14,532 bases of DNA from Spirochaeta sp. (GCA_020201015.1 JAIVHN010000008.1:1-14532); one strand, 5' to 3'; positions 1 to 6,449 are shown, counted from the first letter of the stretch. The notes: generated by a model not told the origin, from the letters alone. Made by a program: numbers and translations.

Positions 1-1
1 A

Positions 2-85
2 CCTGAAGGCCTGCAAAAGTTAGGCGTGGTGCTTGTTTCCATGGGAGTAGTAGCGCTTGCTCTGCTCGGATTTCGGTTCTACTAG
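2..85 (+). CDS. C-terminal end of an unidentified membrane protein (partial)
   Basis: An open frame enters from the left edge and stops at TAG 83-85, giving 27 residues. The fragment ends in a hydrophobic stretch (LGVVLVSMGVVALALLGF) followed by RFY and the stop, which looks like one transmembrane helix at the extreme C terminus. Nothing in so short a piece identifies the family. It is treated as a real gene end because the frame is open to the edge, the hydrophobic pattern is convincing, and a strong hairpin follows 18 bases after the stop. The start and most of the gene lie outside the window. Confidence 0.55.
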   Translation, partial: PEGLQKLGVVLVSMGVVALALLGFRFY

Positions 86-103
86 AGCTTTATCAATGCA
101 GTA

Positions 104-137
104 AGGGCCGCCGGTCGCGCATGCGTCCGGCGGCCCT
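104..137. terminator. Hairpin between convergent genes, probable bidirectional terminator
   Basis: An 11-bp perfect inverted repeat (104-114 pairs with 127-137; AGGGCCGCCGG and its complement) encloses a 12-base loop. It sits between the stop of the left-edge gene on + and the stop of the glycerate kinase gene on -, so it can serve both. The T tract after it is poor (TATTTCG on +), so it may be only partly effective or Rho-assisted. The remaining bases up to 189 hold nothing else that I can recognise. Confidence 0.6.
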
Positions 138-189
138 ATTTCGTTACGCGGATCTTCAGCCAAAAATCGGTGGTCGGCAAAGCCTGAGC

Positions 190-1545
190 TTAAGCTTCAA
201 CGAGAAGGATCTGCAGGTCACAGACGTTGGTATTTGTTGGCCCGGTCTTGTAGAGCGCACCGGCGCCGTCCAAGAACTCATACGAGTTGTTGGCAGCCAA
301 GGCGTCCTGCACGCTGAGCGAGGCCGACCGTGCCGTGGCTAGGATCTCTGAGGATGCAAAACCTCCGGCCGCGTCGGTGGGCCCGTCGTTGCCGTCGGTA
401 GCGGCCGAAAGAAAGGTCACGCCATCATAGGCCTGTGGCCGCCGCGCAATCTCCGCCAGGAACGCAACCGCCATTTCCTGGTTTCGCCCGCCTTTTCCGG
501 TTCCCCGAATAGTAACGGTTGTTTCTCCACCAGCAAGAACGCATGCAGGCAAGGCGCATGCCTTTGCGCCAGCGACGAGGTCCACCGCGATGGCAGAGTA
601 GAACTTAGCAATTTCGCGGGCTTCACCGGTTATCTGCGAGCTCAAGACCAAGGTGTTATAGCCAAGTTCCTCGGCCTTCACGCGTGCCGCCTCAAGCGCC
701 TGGGCATTGGTGCCTATAAGTACGTTGTGGACATAATTGAATGTTGGGTCTGTGGGTTTTGGTGTATCCAGTTTCGGGTTGTCCTTACACGCCTGCAATA
801 GACCAGCAACCTTAGATGGAATCCGGTCCTGTAACTGATAGCGCAGTACTACATCCCATGCATCTGCTCCGCTGTCAGGATCGGGCACGGTAAGGCCGGA
901 AGCAATGCTCTCCAGATTATCTCCCACAACATCGGAAAGAATGAGGCTAAGGACCGTAGCTGGCGCAGCGTGCGCCGCAAGCCGTCCCCCTTTAATTGCC
1001 GAGATGTGTTTGCGAATAGTATTAATCTCCTGGATCGTGGCTCCGCTCGACAACAAGAGAGTAGTTGTTTCCTGCATATCGCTCAGAGTTAAGTTGTGCT
1101 CACCTTCGCTATAGGGAAGGGTGAGCAGCGCAGAGCCGCCACCGGATATAAGCACTATACAGAGGGTCGCTTCATCCGCCTCTGAGGCGATACGGACCTG
1201 CTCTTGGGCTGCCCTGATGCTGTTCTCGTCCGGCAGCGGGTGCCCTGCCTCGATGGTTCCGATCTTGGACAGTGGAGCGGTATGCCCGTACTTAACCGAG
1301 ATCACACCCTCCGAAATTCGGTTACCAAGGACCTGCTCTACCGCACGAGCCATTTTCGCGGTGGCTTTGCCCGCTCCAAGTACGACAATGCGGCGGAAGC
1401 CAGCGAGATCAAGCTCGTGCCGTTCATTCTCGGTAGACACAACAAGGTGGTTGTTCTCAATACTCAGCGCCTGCTCAATCATCTGCTCCGGGTCCACACG
1501 ATCAAGCGCGGCGCGAGCAATTGTTTCTGCGTGGGTTTGATTCAT
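190..1545 (-). CDS. gckA: Glycerate 2-kinase, MOFRL (GckA/TtuD) family
   Basis: This 451-residue soluble enzyme is predicted to phosphorylate D-glycerate to 2-phosphoglycerate with ATP, feeding glyoxylate or serine carbon into glycolysis. Counting from ATG 1545: the N-terminal nucleotide-binding domain has LGAGKA near 56-61 (the Lys is the expected catalytic one), then GHPLPDE near 101, SGGGSALL near 134, RKHISAIKGGRLA near 178 and LSDVVGD near 203. The C-terminal MOFRL part has LAGGETTV near 337, GGRNQE near 352 and ATDGNDGPTDAAGG near 382. Length fits the family. The frame stays open upstream to a possible start at 1638, but those 31 residues look unlike the family and the protein should begin MNQTHAETIARAAL. 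No Shine-Dalgarno precedes 1545; a -10-like TACAAT ends 9 bases before it. Some homologues are labelled hydroxypyruvate reductase, an old misassignment of TtuD. Confidence 0.9.
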   Translation of the reverse strand: MNQTHAETIARAALDRVDPEQMIEQALSIENNHLVVSTENERHELDLAGFRRIVVLGAGKATAKMARAVEQVLGNRISEGVISVKYGHTAPLSKIGTIEAGHPLPDENSIRAAQEQVRIASEADEATLCIVLISGGGSALLTLPYSEGEHNLTLSDMQETTTLLLSSGATIQEINTIRKHISAIKGGRLAAHAAPATVLSLILSDVVGDNLESIASGLTVPDPDSGADAWDVVLRYQLQDRIPSKVAGLLQACKDNPKLDTPKPTDPTFNYVHNVLIGTNAQALEAARVKAEELGYNTLVLSSQITGEAREIAKFYSAIAVDLVAGAKACALPACVLAGGETTVTIRGTGKGGRNQEMAVAFLAEIARRPQAYDGVTFLSAATDGNDGPTDAAGGFASSEILATARSASLSVQDALAANNSYEFLDGAGALYKTGPTNTNVCDLQILLVEA

Positions 1546-1554
1546 AATGGTAGT

Positions 1555-1582
1555 ATTGTAGCAGTAAAACTGTAGTACGCAA
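1555..1582 (-). promoter_or_regulatory. Possible promoter of the glycerate kinase gene, near-leaderless
   Basis: On the - strand, TTGCGT (1577-1582) is followed after 16 bases by TACAAT (1555-1560), a sigma70-like pair. The ATG lies 9 bases beyond the -10 box, so the predicted transcript would carry only about 2-4 untranslated bases. That fits the absence of a Shine-Dalgarno sequence. Not tested; the -35 match is moderate. Confidence 0.45.
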
Positions 1583-1597
1583 GAGTAGGGTGGAATC

Positions 1598-1640
1598 ATG
1601 TGCTGACCGAGCGGTTTAACCGCGTTAGCGGCCAGCACAT
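1598..1640. repeat. Nested inverted repeat between SDR and glycerate kinase genes
   Basis: An outer 8-bp perfect repeat (1598-1605 ATGTGCTG with 1633-1640 CAGCACAT) encloses an inner 6-bp repeat (GCGGTT 1611-1616 with AACCGC 1618-1623, one base between). It lies just downstream of the SDR stop and just upstream of the -35 of the glycerate kinase promoter. No T run follows on the - strand, so a classical terminator is unlikely. It could be an operator for a dimeric regulator, an RNA-processing hairpin, or a weak attenuator. Confidence 0.5.
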
Positions 1641-1662
1641 ACTCCTTGCCGACGGTATCAGG

Positions 1663-2418
1663 CTACTGGGCCGTAGTACCGCCGTCTACGGTGTAGAAAC
1701 TCCCGGTCAAATAGCTTGCCTCGTCCGAGAGCAACATGACTGCGAGGTTGGCGACCTCTTGGGGAGTTCCGTAGCGGCCAAGGGGGACAATTCCCTTAAA
1801 CGCGTCTTCTTCCTGAGCGCCAACATTCTTCTCAATGCTGCTCATCATGCGGCCTTTAATCGGGGCAGGGCAGATTGCGTTAACCCGGATATTCTTCTCG
1901 GCCAACTCAAGTGCGGCGACGCGTGTCATCCCAATAACCGCGTGTTTTGAAGTAACATACCCAATAAGCCCAGGCGAGCCTTGCAGTCCGGCAACACTTG
2001 CGGTGTTCACAATTGCAGCCCCACTTTCCATGTGCGGAATTACACTCTTCATACCAAGGAACATACCTTTTACGTTCACCGAGATCACCTTGTCAAAGGC
2101 TTCTTCTGGATAGTCGGTAATTGGTGCTGCAGGGCCTTCTATACCTGCATTGTTGAGAAAAGAGTCAATGCGGCCCCACAACTCCACCGCCTTCTCTGCA
2201 TAGGCTTGGCAATCCGCGGCCTTTGAAACATCGGCCACGAAACCCTCGGCAGTTCCACCTGCAGCCTGAACCGCGTCCACGGTCTTGGCAATCGCGTCAT
2301 TGTTCATGTCCACAACCAGGACTTTTGCCCCTTGTTTCGCCAGGGTGACACAAACTGCACGTCCAATATCGCCCCCCCCGCCGGTCACAACAGCAACTTT
2401 TCCGTCAAAATTCAACAT
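1663..2418 (-). CDS. NAD(H)-type short-chain dehydrogenase/reductase (classical SDR)
   Basis: This 251-residue cytosolic oxidoreductase has the full classical SDR set: nucleotide motif TGGGGDIG at 12-19, Asp37 after beta-2 (favours NAD(H) over NADP(H)), NNAG at 89-92, catalytic Ser141, Tyr154 and Lys158 (YVTSK), and the C-terminal VDGG. The start is secure: AGGAGG (2424-2429) lies 5 bases before ATG 2418. It sits 84 bases after the permease stop and 117 bases before the glycerate kinase start, all in one direction. From that neighbourhood the substrate may be a hydroxy/keto acid or aldehyde connected to glycerate, for example hydroxypyruvate or tartronate semialdehyde, but the usual tartronate semialdehyde reductase belongs to another family. 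Substrate cannot be read from the sequence. Confidence 0.9.
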   Translation of the reverse strand: MLNFDGKVAVVTGGGGDIGRAVCVTLAKQGAKVLVVDMNNDAIAKTVDAVQAAGGTAEGFVADVSKAADCQAYAEKAVELWGRIDSFLNNAGIEGPAAPITDYPEEAFDKVISVNVKGMFLGMKSVIPHMESGAAIVNTASVAGLQGSPGLIGYVTSKHAVIGMTRVAALELAEKNIRVNAICPAPIKGRMMSSIEKNVGAQEEDAFKGIVPLGRYGTPQEVANLAVMLLSDEASYLTGSFYTVDGGTTAQ

Positions 2419-2468
2419 GGTAGCCTCCTGTCACTCATGGCTAAGCTTACTATAGCTTCTAAATCCAG

Positions 2469-2507
2469 TGTAACATGGAGAGTTGTAGCCGGCGAGTACA
2501 AGTTACA
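2469..2507. repeat. Imperfect hairpin overlapping the permease stop codon
   Basis: TGTAAC (2469-2474) pairs with GTTACA (2502-2507), and inside it TTGTA (2483-2487) pairs with TACAA (2497-2501), leaving an 8-base bulge on one side. The structure covers the permease stop and lies in the gap before the SDR gene. There is no T run, so it may modulate rather than end transcription. A TATAGT hexamer just downstream on - could be a weak -10 for the SDR gene, but I see no good -35. Confidence 0.3.
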
Positions 2508-3786
2508 TTGATTTCCCCGAACGGAAACTCTCAAAGTTAATAATCACGTTCAGCAGTATTCCTACAATTGCGGCAAGTGCAAGCCCGCCCAGTTCAAAGG
2601 TCCCGGTTTGGAAATTGGCGCCCCCAAGACCTAAAACCAGCATTGCTGAAGAGATGATAAGCGGTCGGGGGTCGTCCATGTTCACGTGGGCATCAATCAT
2701 GTTGCGAATACCTATGGAACTAATCATGCCAAAGAGAAGTACAGAAATGCCCCCAATCACCGGGCCAGGTATACCGGCAATAAGCGCGGTGAACTTAGGT
2801 ACGAGCGACAGTATGATAGCGAAAACGGCCGCAATCTGCATAACAATTGGCGTATGTACCCCGGTGAGAGCCACAGCGCCGGTGTTTTCACTGTAGGTCG
2901 TGTTTGCCGGGCCGCCAAGCAGTGCGGATATTGATGTCGCAATTCCGTCGCCCAACAGGGTGCGAGTCACACCGGGATCTTTGAGGTAGTCCTTTTTCAC
3001 GACATTGCCGATTGCAATTACATCGCCAAAATGTTCTACAACTGTGACAATTGCAATGGGAACCGTCATGAGAATTGCGGTGGTTGAAAAGCGTGGCAAC
3101 ATAAAGGCTGGCAGTCCAAACCAGCCTGCTTCAGCTATTCCTCCGAAATCGACAATTCCCAGTATCGCCGAAAGAAGGTAGCCAGCAACGAGGGCGACAA
3201 GCACCGGCAGTGTCGAGATAAACTTCCAGCCAAATTTCAGCGCTCCAACCTTCACAAACACCGCTACGGCAAAGGTAAAGATTGCAACCGCCCATGCTCC
3301 ACCCGTCCCAATTGTGTCCAGCACCCAGCCCGGCGAGTTCACGCCGCCAGCACTGTCTATGGCTACCGGAGCAAGAATGAGACCAATGAGAATGATGATA
3401 GGACCGGTCACATGGGGTGGAAGAATCAGCTTGAGCACTTCGTAGGACACGAACCGAAAGATGAAACCAATGACCAAGTACACAAGGCCTGCAACCATAA
3501 TACCGCCAGTTGCATAGGCAAGATTACCCCCGGAAGCCGCGCTCACCGCAAGGATTGGAGGAATGAAGGCAAAGGAGCTTCCGAGGAAGACCGGCATCTT
3601 GCCTTTGGTCACGAAATGGAAAATTAAGGTACCAAGTCCTGCTGCGAACAAGGTAACCCCGATATCGAGCCCGGTGATGATTGGCACCAAAACCGTGGCA
3701 CCAAACATTACAAAGGTGTGTTGTAGCCCCAGCACCACGGTTTTGGGCTCAATTCTATTTGCCGTTATATCCGATACATCCGACAT
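2503..3786 (-). CDS. uraA: NCS2/NAT nucleobase permease, uracil/xanthine type
   Basis: This 427-residue inner-membrane protein is predicted to import a nucleobase by proton symport, as UraA does. It is hydrophobic throughout, with about 14 membrane segments expected for the family. The N-terminal signature GLQHTFVMFGATVLVP is at 20-35. Glu251 in VVEHFGDV and Glu300 in NTTYSENTGAVALT correspond by motif to the two uracil-binding glutamates (E241 and E290) of E. coli UraA. The GGPANTTY wording is UraA-like rather than that of the xanthine/urate branch, although specificity is not proven. AGGAGGG (3791-3797) lies only 4 bases before ATG. It is the first gene of a leftward group with the SDR and glycerate kinase, and diverges from the ankyrin gene. 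I see no purine riboswitch or PyrR-binding leader. Confidence 0.88.
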   Translation of the reverse strand: MSDVSDITANRIEPKTVVLGLQHTFVMFGATVLVPIITGLDIGVTLFAAGLGTLIFHFVTKGKMPVFLGSSFAFIPPILAVSAASGGNLAYATGGIMVAGLVYLVIGFIFRFVSYEVLKLILPPHVTGPIIILIGLILAPVAIDSAGGVNSPGWVLDTIGTGGAWAVAIFTFAVAVFVKVGALKFGWKFISTLPVLVALVAGYLLSAILGIVDFGGIAEAGWFGLPAFMLPRFSTTAILMTVPIAIVTVVEHFGDVIAIGNVVKKDYLKDPGVTRTLLGDGIATSISALLGGPANTTYSENTGAVALTGVHTPIVMQIAAVFAIILSLVPKFTALIAGIPGPVIGGISVLLFGMISSIGIRNMIDAHVNMDDPRPLIISSAMLVLGLGGANFQTGTFELGGLALAAIVGILLNVIINFESFRSGKSM

Positions 3787-3838
3787 AAAACCCTCCTATT
3801 TTTTTACCAAGCAAAAAGCCCGGCCCAAATTGTCGCAC

Positions 3839-3866
3839 TGTGTACCGGAAAGGCCGTTTGTATCAA
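3839..3866 (-). promoter_or_regulatory. Possible promoter of the permease gene
   Basis: On the - strand TTGATA (3861-3866; 5 of 6 to TTGACA) is followed after 16 bases by TACACA (3839-3844; a weak -10). It would give a leader of roughly 45-50 bases ending in the AGGAGGG ribosome site. The leader contains GGGCCGGGC followed by a T run, but no convincing left arm of a terminator, so attenuation is not claimed. Confidence 0.35.
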
Positions 3867-3933
3867 GTTGAGCTAAGCGCTAATTGACCAATCCGACTGG
3901 AAAAGTTGGGAAAAACACATACACTTTGGTGGT

Positions 3934-4398
3934 ATGTACAAGGTACGCCTCAGCAGACTCCCAGTTGCGTCAGTGGTGCTTCTCCTGCTCACCGCGCCTC
4001 TCCTGCACTCGCAGACCGATGGGCCCACCGCGCTTCACTGGGCAGCCGGGCGTGGGCATACCGAGATCGTACGTGTGCTCATTGATAACGGTGCCGAGCT
4101 TGAGGCGCTGGACTACCTTGGGCGCACTGCTTTGCACGCCGCCCATCGGCATCCGAGTACCGTGCAGGTCTTGGTGGAGGCTGGCGCCAACGTTAATGCA
4201 CGCGATAGTTTCGGCGCTACGCCGTTGCACATGGGAGTCCGTATACCCGAAACAGTCGAGCTACTGATTAACTTTGGTGCCGAAATCGACTCAACTGACG
4301 GACTTGGGCGTTCGCCGCTTGATTTGGCGGTAAGGGGTGGTTCCTCACGGCGAAACCTGCGCGTTGTGAACGCCTTGGTTGCGGCCGGTGCGCGTTGA
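3934..4398 (+). CDS. Small exported ankyrin-repeat protein
   Basis: This 154-residue protein starts with a Sec-type signal peptide: basic MYKVRLSR, then a hydrophobic core VASVVLLLLTAPLL, with likely cleavage around LHS-Q (residues 24-27). No Cys follows, so it is not a typical lipoprotein. The mature part is almost all ankyrin repeats: GPTALHWAAGRGHTEIVRVL near 30, GRTALHAAHR near 63 (a shortened repeat), GATPLHMGVR near 93 and GRSPLDLAVR near 124. These are protein-interaction modules; the partner is unknown and probably periplasmic. No good Shine-Dalgarno is present: GGTGG ends one base before ATG, too close. TACACT (3920-3925) lies 8 bases before ATG and could be a -10. It precedes the chelatase genes by 55 bases, in the same direction. 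Confidence 0.8.
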   Translation: MYKVRLSRLPVASVVLLLLTAPLLHSQTDGPTALHWAAGRGHTEIVRVLIDNGAELEALDYLGRTALHAAHRHPSTVQVLVEAGANVNARDSFGATPLHMGVRIPETVELLINFGAEIDSTDGLGRSPLDLAVRGGSSRRNLRVVNALVAAGAR

Positions 4399-4413
4399 TT
4401 TTTCTGGTCAACG

Positions 4414-4440
4414 GTAGCCGCAGCGCTGCTTTTGCGCTAC
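4414..4440 (+). other. Hairpin in the ankyrin-chlI gap
   Basis: GTAGCCGCA (4414-4422) pairs with TGCGCTAC (4433-4440) with a single bulged C and a 10-base loop. No T run follows it, so it is not a standard terminator; it ends 13 bases before the chlI ATG and could limit read-through or affect translation of chlI. The last bases of the stem overlap a TACATT hexamer (4438-4443) that could be a -10 box. Confidence 0.35.
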
Positions 4441-4453
4441 ATTCCACAAAGCA

Positions 4454-5515
4454 ATGCGAATACAATATCCATTCTCGGCCGTGGTTGGGCAAGAAGCCCT
4501 AAAAACCGCGCTTATCTTATGTGCTATTGACTCCGGCCTTGGTGGCGTTCTTATACAGGGGCATAAAGGCACTGCCAAAACTACCACAGTTCGTGGAATT
4601 GGTTCACTCATTCCCGGAATTAAGGTGCGTTCGGGCTGCCGTTTCAACTGCGATCCGGCGGATCCGGCGGAGCTGTGTGACGTATGCACAAACGCCCAAT
4701 CGGAGGTCGTAACTGCACCAAGTCCGGTGGTGAACCTGCCGCTTAATCTTACCGAGGACCGCTTGGTGGGCAGCATGGATGTGAGCGCGGCTTTGACACG
4801 TGCAGAACGGCGCTTTGACCCTGGTTTGCTTGCGGCGGCACACCGCGGAATTCTCTATGTCGATGAAGTAAATCTTTTGTCGGACCACTTAGTTGATATG
4901 TTGCTCGACGTTGCGGCGTCAGGCGAGAACATTGTAGAGCGTGAGGGAATGTCATATCGGCACCCTGCGGAGTTCGTTCTGGTGGGTACTATGAACCCGG
5001 AGGAAGGCGAACTGCGGCCGCAGTTTTTAGACCGCTTTGGTTTGTGCGTGCAGGTAAACTCGGTGCGCGACGTTGGGGCGCGGCGTGAAATTGTCCGGCG
5101 CCGCATGGCCTTCGAGCGCGATCCTGAGGCTTTTGTCTTAGAGTATTCCGATGAGGAAGACCTGCTACGGCGACAGATTGCGCTCGCCAGAACTCGCTTG
5201 TCGGCAGTGCATATTGCCGAGGAGGCGTGGGATTTCGCGGTTCGGGTGGCAGTAAATGCGGGAGTGCAGGGTCACCGTGCTGAACTCACCATTATGAAAA
5301 CTGCGGTGGCTTTGGCCGCTTTCCTCGAGCGGGATGAGGTAGGTTTGCGACATGTAAGCGAGGCAGCACGCCTTGTGCTGCCCCACCGCATGAAAAGTTC
5401 GCCCTTTGCAGATGAAGAGCAGACCAGTGCCGATATCGACGACCTCATAGCTGGAGCTGCTGGCGAAGACGCCAAATACTGTGGACTGGGCTCCGTCCGA
5501 GGACGGAATGTATGA
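4454..5515 (+). CDS. chlI: Chelatase AAA+ ATPase subunit, ChlI/BchI type
   Basis: This 353-residue AAA+ ATPase resembles the small subunit of magnesium/cobalt chelatases, which form a hexameric motor with the VWA (D) subunit and drive metal insertion by a large ChlH/CobN subunit. Visible motifs: start FSAVVGQE (7-14), Walker A GHKGTAKT (36-43), Walker B ILYVDE (133-138), sensor-1 Asn181 in GTMNPEEG, and LRPQFLDRFG (188-197) with the arginine finger region. Cys62, Cys66, Cys75 and Cys78 form a possible metal-binding cluster in the insertion after Walker A. The C terminus RLVLPHRM (306-313) is the usual I-subunit end, followed by an acidic tail. No clear Shine-Dalgarno precedes ATG 4454. Its stop overlaps the D-subunit ATG (5508-5510). 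Neither ChlH nor CobN is in view, so the metal is unknown. Confidence 0.85.
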   Translation: MRIQYPFSAVVGQEALKTALILCAIDSGLGGVLIQGHKGTAKTTTVRGIGSLIPGIKVRSGCRFNCDPADPAELCDVCTNAQSEVVTAPSPVVNLPLNLTEDRLVGSMDVSAALTRAERRFDPGLLAAAHRGILYVDEVNLLSDHLVDMLLDVAASGENIVEREGMSYRHPAEFVLVGTMNPEEGELRPQFLDRFGLCVQVNSVRDVGARREIVRRRMAFERDPEAFVLEYSDEEDLLRRQIALARTRLSAVHIAEEAWDFAVRVAVNAGVQGHRAELTIMKTAVALAAFLERDEVGLRHVSEAARLVLPHRMKSSPFADEEQTSADIDDLIAGAAGEDAKYCGLGSVRGRNV

Positions 5516-6406
5516 TATCGACGCGATGGCCGTCCCCGGCCCAAATGCAGCCGGTGGGATCGTGTTTGAGTTTCTGGAAAAAAAAAATTCACAAAAGCAC
5601 CGGCGCCCGGCGCAGTTGAAATAGATCTTTCCCTCTCCGGTATCAAGCGGGTTGCTACACGCAGCGCTAAGCGGGGCGCTACCGGCGCTGGCAGCTCCGG
5701 CCGGCGCGTGGGTGTAGAGCAGCTGCCTGCTGGAGCAACGTTCAGTGGGGTTGTTCCGGCAGCGAGTCTTCACGCGGCCGCTTTAGCTGGACGCCACCGC
5801 CCTGAGCGTCAAGACCTGAGACGAGCTGTGCGCAAAGCTCCTGTAAGCGCGGTTGTTGTCTTTGTTTTGGACTGTTCAGACTCAATGCAGACCGAGGCGC
5901 GCATAACCGCGGCACAAGGTGCGGTCATTGGTCTTTTGACCCCGATATATCAGAGTCGTTACGAAGTTGCGGTTGTTGTGTTCCAGGATGAAGAGGCGAA
6001 AATCGTCCTGCCAGCATCTCGCAGTGTCGCTCGTGCGCGCAATGTGTTAAAGAATCTCTGGATTGGCGGAGCAACTCCGCTTGCACAGGGGCTTATAGAG
6101 GCTCGACGCGAGGCACGGAATGTGCGGGCTAAAGCCCCCGGAGTCGAGGCGCTACTTGTCCTGCTTTCCGACGGCGAGTCGAATGTTCCACTGCAACCTG
6201 GCGGCTCTATTACTCGGGAACTCGACGACGTGACCAATCTTTTACAGGCTGAGCGGATTCGGGTTCTTGCGGTAGACAGCGGTGCAAGCATAGAAGGACA
6301 ACGCACCTTGCAACGGATTGCCGAAGGCACCGGTGGCACCTATATGAGACTTGAACGGATGCGTGCTCAAGGTGTGTACAAGGCCGTCATGCACGCAATC
6401 CGCTAG
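5508..6406 (+). CDS. chlD: Chelatase VWA subunit (ChlD type), read through a -1 shift at an A10 run
   Basis: The VWA domain is complete: MIDAS DCSDS (122-126), Thr190 in GGATPLAQG, and Asp222 in LLSDGESN, numbered on the joined protein. It is the partner of the upstream AAA+ subunit. Its frame is open from 5570 to 6406, but the first conventional start in it is GTG 5708, which lacks a Shine-Dalgarno and would cut off the conserved-looking linker (VEIDLSLSGIKRV, then SSGRRVGVEQL). Frame 5508-5623 begins with ATG overlapping the chlI stop (ATGTATGA), with GAGGA (5499-5503) just upstream, and reads MYDIDAMAVPG up to GGIVFEFLEKK at the A10 run. Slipping back one base there gives LEKKKFTKAPAPG and a 299-residue product. 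Without the shift, translation ends at TAG 5621-5623 after 38 residues. An undercalled A is an equally possible cause. The stop is TAG 6404-6406. Confidence 0.75.
5578..5587 (+). other. A10 slippery run joining two frames of chlD
   Basis: Ten consecutive A bases follow CTGG. In the frame of ATG 5508 they are read GAA AAA AAA AAT, which contains the canonical -1 heptamer A AAA AAA (5579-5585). After a -1 slip the next codon is AAA at 5585-5587 and the frame is that of the VWA domain. An A11 tract would make the gene continuous; A9 would not. Runs of this length also support RNA-polymerase slippage. I do not see a strong downstream stem or an upstream Shine-Dalgarno stimulator close to it. Confidence 0.65.
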
Positions 6407-6418
6407 TGTCATGATTCA

Positions 6419-6449
6419 TGTCGGGGTATATCGTTTCCGGCACTTTTTT
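6419..6449 (+). terminator. Intrinsic terminator after the chelatase genes
   Basis: TGTCGGGG (6419-6426) pairs with TTTCCGGCA (within 6434-6442) through a stem of about 8 bp that includes G-T pairs, around a loop of about 8 bases. It is followed by C and six T bases (6444-6449), then GCTTTT. It lies 12 bases after the D-subunit stop. This is the clearest Rho-independent terminator in the window. Confidence 0.75.

Noticed and set aside
1546..1638. Longer glycerate kinase starting at 1638
   Set aside because: The extra 31 residues would be encoded through the palindrome and promoter-like boxes and do not look like the family N terminus.
3798..3933. Riboswitch or PyrR attenuator upstream of the permease
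   Set aside because: The CGGCC/GGCCG arms form only a 5-bp stem with a large loop; no purine-riboswitch core or PyrR-binding motif was visible.
4651..4672. Tandem GATCCGGCG repeat inside chlI
   Set aside because: It is two copies encoding the DPADPAE motif, a family feature rather than a repeat element.
5165..5773. 202-residue - strand ORF across the chlI/chlD junction
   Set aside because: Considered as a reason for the broken + frame, but its composition is unlike a protein and both + frames carry clear family motifs.
5708..6406. GTG 5708 as the true start of the VWA protein
   Set aside because: No Shine-Dalgarno, and the same frame continues upstream for 46 codons with linker-like sequence, so this start would truncate the protein.
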